IMG/VR virus record: IMGVR_UViG_3300026518_000066
Location: 1-21,196 of that record
DNA from: a virus
Direction: 5' to 3' (one strand)
DNA length: 21,196 bases
Each line of letters begins with the position of its first letter. Within the stretch, counting starts at the first letter, position 1. Positions 1 to 7,900 of the stretch are shown piece by piece. The notes beneath the pieces were generated by a model that was not told the DNA's origin, made no database searches, and worked only from the letters and a program-made list of their open reading frames with translations. Position numbers and translations under genes: made by a program.

Positions 1-209
1 TAGATGCAAAATCAGCTAGACGAAGAAGTTGTGCTAATTGTGACTATGGAAACATTGACCCAGAATATTTGAAAGCTATGGAACATGTACCTTATAATAG
101 TTTTGACAAGGATGGTGGTATGAGAGTTTGGTGCGATAAGTTTGATTTTATATGTCATGCCACTAGAGTATGCCAAGCTTGGGAGGATGAAGATGGAACA
201 AGTGATTGA
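1..209 (+). CDS. Cys-rich (putative zinc-binding) protein, C-terminal part
   Basis: An open frame enters from the left edge (first full codon at 3) and stops with TGA at 207-209, giving 67 residues without the true start. It carries a CANC pair near the start and then three more Cys in WCDKFDFICHATRVC, a spacing typical of small zinc-ribbon or knuckle proteins. The acidic tail EDEDGTSD ends the protein. The stop overlaps the start of the next gene, so the two are probably translated together. The C-x-N-C and C-D-K-F elements resemble those in the Cys-rich protein at 20882-21094, which may be a distant relative. Function is unknown; zinc binding is inferred from Cys spacing only. Confidence 0.6.
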   Translation, partial: DAKSARRRSCANCDYGNIDPEYLKAMEHVPYNSFDKDGGMRVWCDKFDFICHATRVCQAWEDEDGTSD

Positions 210-486
210 ACAAGTAGATAGTGGAATACTTTACTTATCTATTGTAGGATTAGTAATATCTATATATTATAGTATTAAATATAAACATTTATACTGTAAA
301 CATTGTCCATATTTTTTAAGTTTTATGTTATATACTCAAATATTTTATACTGTATCAGCTACTATATTTAGTGGTAATAAAATAATATCTGATATATCAG
401 ATTTAAATTATGATACTGTATTTTTCATTTTTCCTTTATTGCTTATGTTTTGTAATTTTTTTAAAGAGGATTGTAAATGCCATTAA
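193..486 (+). CDS. small membrane protein of the lysis cassette
   Basis: This 97-residue protein has about three hydrophobic stretches: residues 12-28 (ILYLSIVGLVISIYYSI), 38-58 (PYFLSFMLYTQIFYTVSATI) and 75-90 (VFFIFPLLLMFCNFF). A CKHC pair lies between the first two and CKCH ends the protein. The open frame extends back to 142, but a strong GGGAGG at 181-186 sits six bases before the ATG at 193, so that start is chosen; ATG 187 abuts the GGGAGG. Its last codons overlap the start of the LydA-type holin. Position and topology fit a second holin, antiholin or lysis accessory protein, but I recognise no family. Membrane location is well supported; the lysis role is inference from its neighbour. 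Confidence 0.65.
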   Translation: MEQVIEQVDSGILYLSIVGLVISIYYSIKYKHLYCKHCPYFLSFMLYTQIFYTVSATIFSGNKIISDISDLNYDTVFFIFPLLLMFCNFFKEDCKCH

Positions 487-791
487 AACACTTAAATGAT
501 GTACCACAATTTAACAGCCTATTCGTTTTATTATTAGGCTTATGGGGTGCAGTTATGAACTACTTAAAAAGAAAGCACGATAAATATACTACTATTAAAA
601 AAGTAGGTTTTTTTATACTAGATGTACTTACTAGCGGTGGTATATCAATAGTTACATATCTAGTGCTATATGGTTATACAGGTAATGAATTTCTTAGTGT
701 AGGTGTTAGTGGTGTATTTGCACATCTAGGTACTAGAGCGTTTTATATATTTGAACAGATAGTAGTACAAAAACTAGGAGTTACGCTATGA
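477..791 (+). CDS. holin, LydA-like (holin superfamily III)
   Basis: This 104-residue membrane protein has hydrophobic segments at about residues 14-28, 42-66 and 73-95. The C-terminal half, with GNEFLSVGVSGVFAHLGTRA followed by FYIFEQ, matches the conserved G-x-x-x-H-x-G-T-R-A pattern of phage P1 LydA-type holins. Such proteins form lesions in the inner membrane that let the endolysin reach the cell wall. The ATG at 477 has AGAGGA (465-470) six bases upstream and overlaps the end of the previous membrane protein gene. Its stop overlaps a lysozyme start in an ATGA junction at 788-791, the usual holin-endolysin coupling. Family assignment comes from motif memory and context. Confidence 0.75.
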   Translation: MPLKHLNDVPQFNSLFVLLLGLWGAVMNYLKRKHDKYTTIKKVGFFILDVLTSGGISIVTYLVLYGYTGNEFLSVGVSGVFAHLGTRAFYIFEQIVVQKLGVTL

Positions 792-886
792 AGCAATTAA
801 TAGAAACCATAAAAAAACATGAGGGATTTAGTTCTATTCCATATACAGATAGCAAAGGTTACCCAACAATAGGTAAAATAAAATAA
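788..886 (+). pseudogene. truncated lysozyme (GH24) N-terminal fragment
   Basis: This frame encodes 32 residues, MKQLIETIKKHEGFSSIPYT followed by DSKGYPTIGKIK, then TAA. It is the start of a T4-type muramidase: Glu12, Asp21 and Thr27 keep the exact E-8aa-D-5aa-T catalytic spacing. After Thr-Ile-Gly (codon ending at 874) homology stops, where a lysozyme should read Tyr-Gly-(Thr/His). AGGAG at 776-780 and the ATGA overlap with the holin stop mark this as the original endolysin start, still likely to be translated. An HNH endonuclease gene follows and then a complete lysozyme. The simplest reading is a gene broken at its active-site codons by arrival of the endonuclease cassette. The residual peptide cannot be a working enzyme. 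Confidence 0.75.
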
Positions 887-905
887 AATGATGACACTAT
901 GGGTC

Positions 906-940
906 TTTAAACTTAATTATGGTACAATAATAAAAAAGGA
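906..940 (+). promoter_or_regulatory. possible promoter and RBS before HNH gene
   Basis: An extended -10 element, TGGTACAAT, occupies 920-928, and AAGGA (936-940) lies six bases before the ATG at 947. No convincing -35 element is present at the expected distance, as is common for extended -10 promoters. This would let the endonuclease and the lysozyme behind it be expressed apart from the upstream lysis genes. Sequence match only. Confidence 0.35.
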
Positions 941-946
941 TTTGTT

Positions 947-1651
947 ATGAGTACAATAGTTAAAATTAAAGATTTTCCAGATTATGGAGTAACTAAAGAT
1001 GGGAAAGTATATAGTTACAAAAGAAAAAGATTTTTGTCAGAATATGTTGGAAACAATGGGTATATAGAATATTCACTAGGCAGAGGAAATAAAATTTTAG
1101 GACATAGGCTCGTAGCTAAAGCTTTTTTGCAAATACCTGAAGAGGCAAACAAATGGAAAAGAATTATTGTAAATCATATTAATGGAATAAAAACAGACAA
1201 TAGAGTAGAAAATTTAGAGTGGTGTTCGGACTCTCATAACAATTACCATGCCTATTCAACTTGCGGTAAAAAAGTTTCAAATAAAGTAATCGAATCAATT
1301 GTAAACAGTGCGAAAAAAAGAAAAGGCACAAAAATATATAAATTAAGAAAAATACAAAAAGAAGATGAAAAAAAACTATGTGGATTATATTTATCTGGTA
1401 AAACAATAAAAGAAATATCAAAAAAATATAATGTATCAACAACTGTAATCAAAAAAATATTGAAAGAAAACAATATAAAGACAAGAACCAGAAAAGTAAA
1501 AGTTATATCAATAGATAAATATGGTAATGAAGTTATCTATGATAGTATAGCGACAGCATCTAAGAATACTCGTACTCAAAGTACAAATATACAAAAAGTT
1601 TTAAAAGGACATAGAATAAAAGCAGGAGGATATAAGTGGAAAACCTTATAA
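947..1651 (+). CDS. HNH homing endonuclease (NUMOD4-HNH-HTH-NUMOD1)
   Basis: This 234-residue protein has the modular build of phage homing endonucleases. Residues 1-30 (KIKDFPDYGVTKDGKVYS) form a NUMOD4-like DNA-binding element. Residues about 52-103 carry the HNH_3 nuclease signature: HRLVAKAF, VNHINGIKTDNRVENLEWC and HNNYHA. Residues about 142-175 look like a helix-turn-helix (GKTIKEISKKYNVSTTVIKK), and 183-234 form a NUMOD1-like repeat ending AGGYKW. Such enzymes cut a conserved target in an allele lacking them and spread by repair. The gene lies between a truncated and a complete lysozyme, so the target is probably the lysozyme active-site region. Its end overlaps the second lysozyme by 16 bases. 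No intron structure was found, so it appears free-standing. Confidence 0.9.
   Translation: MSTIVKIKDFPDYGVTKDGKVYSYKRKRFLSEYVGNNGYIEYSLGRGNKILGHRLVAKAFLQIPEEANKWKRIIVNHINGIKTDNRVENLEWCSDSHNNYHAYSTCGKKVSNKVIESIVNSAKKRKGTKIYKLRKIQKEDEKKLCGLYLSGKTIKEISKKYNVSTTVIKKILKENNIKTRTRKVKVISIDKYGNEVIYDSIATASKNTRTQSTNIQKVLKGHRIKAGGYKWKTL
1624..1638 (+). promoter_or_regulatory. Shine-Dalgarno and GTG start embedded in HNH gene
   Basis: AGGAGGA at 1624-1630 lies five bases before a GTG at 1636-1638, which sets the start of the complete lysozyme. The same bases encode the Gly-Gly of the conserved NUMOD1 ending AGGYKW in the endonuclease. The lysozyme ribosome binding site is therefore made from a conserved part of the mobile gene, locking the two genes together. 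Confidence 0.7.
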
Positions 1652-2085
1652 CAAAAATAAAAAGACATGAATCATTTTCTAGTATGCCATATATAGACCC
1701 GATAGTCGATGTTGATGAAAAATTTAAGAAAGAATATGGGAAAAAATTATCATCATTAAATTTAACTATTGGTTATGGAACCAAACTAGGCATTAGTAAA
1801 GAGGAAGCAGAATGGCTACTAAAACATAGATTAAAAGGAATGGTGTTTAAAGTAGATTATAGATTAAAGTTAGAAGATATAAATGTATCTGATAATGTAA
1901 AACAAGCTTTATACAATATGGCATACAATCTTGGAGTTGATGGATTATTCAAGTTTAAAAAAATGTTACAGGCTCTTAAAGACAAAAACTATGAGTTAGC
2001 CAGTAAAGAAGCTTTAGATAGCAAGTGGGCTAAAGAAGTTGGTTCTAGGGCTACAGAAATAGCTGGTATAATAAGAAAAGGATAA
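1636..2085 (+). CDS. endolysin, GH24 lysozyme (muramidase)
   Basis: This 149-residue protein is a T4-type phage lysozyme that would cut the glycan strands of peptidoglycan once the holin opens the inner membrane. The catalytic Glu12 (KRHESF) and Asp21 (PYID) are present. The catalytic Thr44 stands in TIGYGTKLGIS, then EEAEWLL, and the C-terminal core with W130 and A-T-E-I-A-x-x-I-R-K-G closes the fold. Between Asp21 and Thr44 lie 22 residues, against five in canonical members and in the broken copy at 788. No signal or anchor sequence is visible, so export depends on the holin. The GTG start overlaps the HNH gene. Its N-terminus parallels the upstream fragment but is clearly diverged, so it is not a fresh duplication. 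Confidence 0.85.
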   Translation: MENLITKIKRHESFSSMPYIDPIVDVDEKFKKEYGKKLSSLNLTIGYGTKLGISKEEAEWLLKHRLKGMVFKVDYRLKLEDINVSDNVKQALYNMAYNLGVDGLFKFKKMLQALKDKNYELASKEALDSKWAKEVGSRATEIAGIIRKG

Positions 2086-2088
2086 TAG

Positions 2089-2709
2089 ATGAGTTCATCA
2101 AGCTATGTAGGTTATGCAGCTGGAATAAGTGCAGTATCTAATATTTTTCAAAGTATAGCTGCTACATCAGCATTAAAAAGTCAATTGAAAGCAGATACAA
2201 ATGCAAAAATAACTAATGCTTCAAATACTGTTGATACATATGCTTATCAGAGAGAATTAGCAATAGAGAATATTAATAATCTAAATCAAGTTCTTGGCGA
2301 TAAGATGTCTGAAAGAGGATTAACTAGATTAAAAGAAACAGCACTACTTAAAGCTGCTAGTGCTGAAACAGGAACAACAGGTGGTACTACTGATTATGCT
2401 ACACAAGAAGCTTTTTTAACAGAACAAATGGATAAAGCTAATATCAAAGCACAAGGAAATCAACAACTTAAACAATTATATAGTAACATGGAAAGCAATA
2501 CATTAAATACAAGAAATAAAATAGACAGTATATTAATTGGTGGTGGAGTATCAATAGAAACTAATCCATTATTACAGGGAATACAAGGTGGACTAAGTAT
2601 AGCTACAAATACAATAGGACTGCTACCTGATAGTGAGAAAGCTAAATTGTTTGGTATAGTTCCTGAAAAGAATGTATTAGATAATTATAAATCAGTATTG
2701 GAGAGATAA
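2089..2709 (+). CDS. internal virion protein, T7 gp14-like
   Basis: This 206-residue, Ala/Ser/Thr/Asn-rich protein starts with a hydrophobic Gly/Ala helix (VGYAAGISAVSNIFQSIAAT) followed by long amphipathic helices (residues 27-150). That is the build of T7 gp14-family core proteins, which leave the capsid on infection and form a pore in the outer membrane for DNA entry. T7 gp14 has 196 residues, and here too the gene is followed by proteins of gp15 and gp16 size in the same order. It starts three bases after the lysozyme stop. A Gly/Thr-rich segment (TGTTGGTT, near residue 98) resembles loops in the family. Assignment rests on size, order and composition rather than on a signature motif. Confidence 0.65.
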   Translation: MSSSSYVGYAAGISAVSNIFQSIAATSALKSQLKADTNAKITNASNTVDTYAYQRELAIENINNLNQVLGDKMSERGLTRLKETALLKAASAETGTTGGTTDYATQEAFLTEQMDKANIKAQGNQQLKQLYSNMESNTLNTRNKIDSILIGGGVSIETNPLLQGIQGGLSIATNTIGLLPDSEKAKLFGIVPEKNVLDNYKSVLER

Positions 2710-2713
2710 GAAT

Positions 2714-4945
2714 ATGAAAACACAAGGACTAAATACAATAGCAGGAACTAGAAGAACTACAACTGCTCCTAATGCCAATATGATTAATAGTAATATAGCT
2801 TCTGCAATAGTGCAACCAACTAAGCAGGTGGACAATACACAAGCTTTAATAGGTGATATAGGTAAAATGTTAGGTGGACTTGTAAAAACTCACCAGAAGG
2901 CTTCTAAGGTAGCTGGTGAACGAGTAGGAGTTGATAATCTAATAGCATATAAGAATGAAATGGATACTCTTAATCAACAATATGCTTCAAAGAAAAATTT
3001 AACTTCATCAGACTTTATAAATAAGACAGCACAAGAAAAACTAATATATGATAAGTATATGGAAAAAGGTGTATTTAAAGATAATGAAATAGCTAATCAA
3101 GGTTTTAAAGATACTTATGGTATTCCAGCAACTAAATTACTTATGTCAAAGAAATTACAGAATATAAATAACCAAAAGAAACTATTTATAAAAGAAGAAG
3201 TAACCGATATATCTAATTCAGTACATAATTTAGACTTTATGCTAAACAAAACAATAATAGATGGATTTAAAAAGAGATATGCAGACATAGGACTAGACCC
3301 TAAAGATGTAGATAAAATGGTGTTACAAAGAAGAAGTACAACCCTAGCAACAGAAATAAAAAATAACACAAGTGAATATTTTACTGCTGGAGGACAAATA
3401 AAGCAAGATAAAATTGATGCTTTAATTGGCGATACATATTCTACATACATAAATAGTAAAGATAGTGAACTTATATCTAAAATAAATAAATCAAAAGAGC
3501 AAGTAAACAGCTATATTGAGACTAGAGCTAATCAGGCAAAGAGAGATTATTACAATAGTGCAGTAAGTGTAGCTTCAGCATATACATTTAAAGGTGTACC
3601 ATATACAGATGAAAATGGTATAACTCATCACTTTGCTAATCAAAAAGAATATGAGAATATGTTGTCTGTACAATTTCCTGAATTATCAAAAACAGACCAT
3701 ACTAAACTAATGGATAAATATAAAGACTTAACAACAGTAAAAAATGCACAAGCTAGTATAAAAATATGGAAAAATAATTTTGATGAAAAAGTAAATAAAA
3801 TATTAAATGCTGGATTTACTCCTGATAAAGATACAGTACAATCACTAATAAAAGAAGCTGGTATATTAATCAAAAGCAAAACATTAACATCAACACAAGA
3901 AGCTACTATCAAGATAGAACTAGAAAAAGCCAAAGCAATACAATCGGGGAATAATATAGTAAATGGAATTATAGACAATGTAGTTGATGGTAAAACAACA
4001 ATAGAAGATGCTATAGACACCATAAATAGAGGAATGGTTAATCCATTTAATAATAAACTTATAAGCCATACACAATTTAATACAATAGCAGAAAAAAGAA
4101 TATCTGATATATCACAAAATATAAGTAATATAAAAATGGATAAAGATAATATACCTAAATTTCATAATAAACTAAAAGAATTGAATAAGTTAGAAAAACT
4201 AACCACAGGAGATACACCTAGTTTATTTAGTCGTTTTGATAATATCCTTAGAGATAAAACAAACATAGATAATATGTCAATGAATGATATACATCAATTT
4301 ATAGAGTATATAAAATATCAACATGATAATAATCCTAGTGGTATATATCAAGCATATTTTGGTGATGTTGTAGCAGTACAACAAAAACTAAATGATTTAG
4401 CACTTGATGCTAAAACACCATCATCAGAGAAACTAATAAATGCTAAGGTATATATGAAGAATATGTTAAAATTTCCCAATGTACCACCTAATGGAAGAAT
4501 ACTTATGGCTAAAGCTGTTAAGAATTATATAGGGGATAAAGGTTTTAATGAGACTACGGCACAAGGTATATCTCATGTATTGATGACATTATATACAGGT
4601 GCAAATTATAGTAATGATAATCTTAAAAAGTTTATTAATACATTTGAAACATACGATATGCCTAGTGCAGGACATATATTTAGTAATAAAAGAATAATCA
4701 AAAGTCAGTCATTTAAAGACTCACATGTTGAGTGGCTTATAAATGCAGAAATTAAAGCATATAATAAAGATATACATCATACAAAGATAGGTTTAAATGA
4801 TGTAGAGCCAATAGCATTTACTAAAACAAAGAATGGTGAAGCAACAGGAATTGCATATTATCTAATGGTAGAAACACCAAATGGTATGCAAAGTATAGGA
4901 GAGTTATCAGAAGATGTATATAAAAAAGCATATAGGAAACAATAA
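2714..4945 (+). CDS. internal virion protein, T7 gp15-like
   Basis: This 743-residue protein is soluble-looking, largely helical and rich in Lys, Asn and Ile, with no clear membrane segment or enzyme motif. It lies between the gp14-like and gp16-like genes, and its length is almost that of T7 gp15 (747 residues), which forms the periplasmic tube of the ejection complex. Residues 40-80 resemble N-terminal helices seen in such core proteins. The ATG at 2714 follows a purine-rich GGAGAG near 2700. The stop shares one base with the next start (TAATG at 4943-4947), which implies coupled translation and matched amounts. Identification is by position and length; no residue-level signature was recognised. 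Confidence 0.6.
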   Translation: MKTQGLNTIAGTRRTTTAPNANMINSNIASAIVQPTKQVDNTQALIGDIGKMLGGLVKTHQKASKVAGERVGVDNLIAYKNEMDTLNQQYASKKNLTSSDFINKTAQEKLIYDKYMEKGVFKDNEIANQGFKDTYGIPATKLLMSKKLQNINNQKKLFIKEEVTDISNSVHNLDFMLNKTIIDGFKKRYADIGLDPKDVDKMVLQRRSTTLATEIKNNTSEYFTAGGQIKQDKIDALIGDTYSTYINSKDSELISKINKSKEQVNSYIETRANQAKRDYYNSAVSVASAYTFKGVPYTDENGITHHFANQKEYENMLSVQFPELSKTDHTKLMDKYKDLTTVKNAQASIKIWKNNFDEKVNKILNAGFTPDKDTVQSLIKEAGILIKSKTLTSTQEATIKIELEKAKAIQSGNNIVNGIIDNVVDGKTTIEDAIDTINRGMVNPFNNKLISHTQFNTIAEKRISDISQNISNIKMDKDNIPKFHNKLKELNKLEKLTTGDTPSLFSRFDNILRDKTNIDNMSMNDIHQFIEYIKYQHDNNPSGIYQAYFGDVVAVQQKLNDLALDAKTPSSEKLINAKVYMKNMLKFPNVPPNGRILMAKAVKNYIGDKGFNETTAQGISHVLMTLYTGANYSNDNLKKFINTFETYDMPSAGHIFSNKRIIKSQSFKDSHVEWLINAEIKAYNKDIHHTKIGLNDVEPIAFTKTKNGEATGIAYYLMVETPNGMQSIGELSEDVYKKAYRKQ

Positions 4946-7900
4946 TGGATAATAGAGATTTTACTGATTTAGAAAGATTTAATACTGTTACTACTCCATC
5001 AATAGGTAATACTTCTGCTGATATAAATCTTATACAAGAGAATGTTACAGCTGAAAGAAATAAAAGAGAACAAGCTATAAATAAACTACAAGTAGATGCA
5101 AGACAAGCTAATCCTGATAGGTTTAATAAAGGTGGTGGACAATCAATAAAATATATATTAGACCATAGAGGAGAAACTAATACAGACAATAAAGAAGCTA
5201 CAAAATACATAGATGAGAAGTGGAAAGCAACCAAACAAGTAGCTAAAGAAGGAAATTACATTTTTAAATGGTTGGATAGTAAAGAAAGAGATAATAGAAT
5301 AAAAAAAGCAGATACATCTCTAAATGCCAATCCTATAAATATAAAAGATACTATGGCTATGGATATACTTAATAAACAAGGATTACCATTAGAGTATCTT
5401 AAATATATAAGAAGTGCTAAAACAGATAAAGGGTTAGAAACAACTATTGAATGGGCTAAAGAAGATGCTAAAACAAAAGGATTAATAGCTAAAACAATGT
5501 CTAGTAAAGAGATAGCATTAACAACAATAGCTAGTTCATTGCTTACCCCAGATATGGTTATACCCGTAGCTTTACCATCTGCTATATATAAAGTAGCAAG
5601 AATAGGTGAGGCATTAGATAAAGCAAGTATAGCATATAAGGCTAGTCAAGTAGCTAGAACAACTAAATTTATAGCTGGTACTGAATTTGGAGCACAAGCA
5701 GCCACATCATTCTTTCACCATAATATAGATAAAGACTATACAACTGCTGATGCAATAACTGATACATTAATTTATGGAACTATTGGAACAGCTATCACTA
5801 GATTTGTAACACCTAAAGCACTGGAAGATATAGCTAACAATACTATATATGGTAATGAAACTAAAGTACATAAATGGTTTAAAACTGAAGCAGAAGCAAA
5901 AGCTTATGGTTTAGAAAAACCAAAAATAAAACCAATAGACACTAAAATAGTAACACATGAAGCAGAAACAAATATTGCAAAACTAGAGTCAAAAAGAATA
6001 GTAGCTAGAATAACAAGAAAACAAAAACTAATAGAACCAAGAAGTAGATTAGCTAAAGCAGAACAAGAACTTAAAATAGCTAAAACAGAGCAAGATATAT
6101 CTAAAGCTAAGCTAGATATACAACAAGCTAAAGATGATATAAAGCTTATAGAGAGTGAACATAGAAAAATTATGTTAGGTCATCTTAAAAATATTAAAGC
6201 TATAAGAGAATCTATACCACAAGCATTAAAGGTTGAAAGATATACTTGGCACACACAAGAACCAAGTAGCCAATTAGAAAAGATATACCAATCAATAAAA
6301 AAAAATAAAGATATAGGGCATACACAAGTAGTAGAAAAACAAATTGATATAGCTAAAGAGAATTTTCCTGAAGAAACAAAACAAATAGAAGATTTAGTAA
6401 CAGGTAAAAATAGAAGTTTTCTTAATAGTATAGCATTTAAAAAACTATCTAAAACACAAAAAGCATTAGTTATATCTTCAGGTTTAATAGGTACTTCTGC
6501 ATACGCCAGTGGTGGTTCTAGCCAAGATAATACTGCAACTAATATAATCACTGCATTATTAGTTATCGCCTTAGGATATAGCTTTAGAGGCTCTTTAAAT
6601 GCACTATTTAAATCTCAGACAGGAATAGGTGGATTAACAGAAGGATTAAAGAATAGTTTAGTAAAAGCTTCTAAAGATATAGTACATGAAGAGAGCATGG
6701 TAGATGCTGGAGCATTAAGAAGAACATCTACTAGTTTAGCTGAAAAAGCATATACTCAATTTCTGTCAACATCTGCTCCATTTGTTAAAGCTGGTGGAAA
6801 AGCAAAAGAGTTTATAACTAAAATGTTATTTAATAAAGATTTTGGAGATGGAGCATTAACTTTAAAAACAGAATGGACTAAAGAAAGAATATCTAATTAT
6901 AATATAGCTGAAAAAAAATGGTTTAGAGTATGGCAAGAAGAAAATAGTTTAGGTAGAAATATATTGGCTATGAACCAAAATGATATGAAAAGGTTTAGAG
7001 AACTTGTCATGAATGTTAAAGAGGGAGTTATTGATAGTGATAGTAAAGCTATACAAGGATTATTAGATGAAGCAATACATAGTGGAATGGAACATATGGT
7101 TGAGGTTAATAAAACTTATGGTACACATGGATTTGATAAAATAAAATATGAAAAAAACTATGTACCAAGATTATGGAGAAATTCTAATATAAATACAATA
7201 TTATCTACAATGACAGATACACAAATAGAAGCATTTAGACAAGTGTTAATAAAATCAATAGAGAGTAAGAATGCTATAAAAGAAGCAGATACTTTTATAA
7301 AAAGTTGGAGAAGTAAAATATATAATGCTAGTGAAAGCAGTAAAGCAGATATAGTGGGTATGTTGTCTAATCAGGGCTTATTAAAAGATGGAGAAGATAT
7401 AGATACAATACTTGATGCCATTACCGGTGTAGGTGATAGAACAGCAAGAGCTAAGTATAAAGTTAAGATGAATATGAGAACCCTAAAGGAAGGATTAGAT
7501 GAGCTAGGAATAGAAGGTCTAGGCTTTAATGATATACTTGATAGGAATTCTGCATCTATTATGGATAAACTAGCTAATCAAATGTATGGCACTGCTGCAA
7601 TGTCTAAATCAGGATATACTTCATCTGTTAAGCTATCAAATGCTATTAAGGCAGTAATGGAACAAGATAGTGAATTAGGTAAACAAGCACAACAAATAGC
7701 AGATATTGTTAAAGGTGTGCCTTTGGAAACAGATAATAAACTACTGCAAGATTTATCTGGTGTAGCTAAAGACCTTACAATAGCAACTAGACTTCCTACT
7801 GTAATATTTTCTATGCCACCAGAAATGTTGCAAACATTGTTTTCTAATGGTTTTTTTAATGGTCTTAAAAATGTAGGTAAAGCAATAAAAGTTAAAATAG

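Noticed and set aside
142-192. Longer start for the first small membrane protein at 142
   Set aside because: No ribosome binding site precedes 142, whereas GGGAGG is well placed for ATG 193.
1179-1473. Leftward hydrophobic frames opposite the HNH gene
   Set aside because: Phe/Ile/Leu-rich translations arise from reading Lys-rich AT DNA backwards; the forward frame has clear domains.
875-1773. Group I or II intron between the lysozyme fragment and the second lysozyme
   Set aside because: Joining 874 to 1774 would give a neat 132-aa lysozyme, but the supposed intron would contain a second lysozyme N-terminus with its own catalytic Glu and Asp and a strong start site. No group I P/Q/R/S elements or group II GTGYG start were seen. 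A structure search could reopen this.
3115-4023. Leftward open frames within the gp15-like gene
   Set aside because: They are opposite-strand shadows of a long coding region, with hydrophobic low-complexity translations and no ribosome binding sites.
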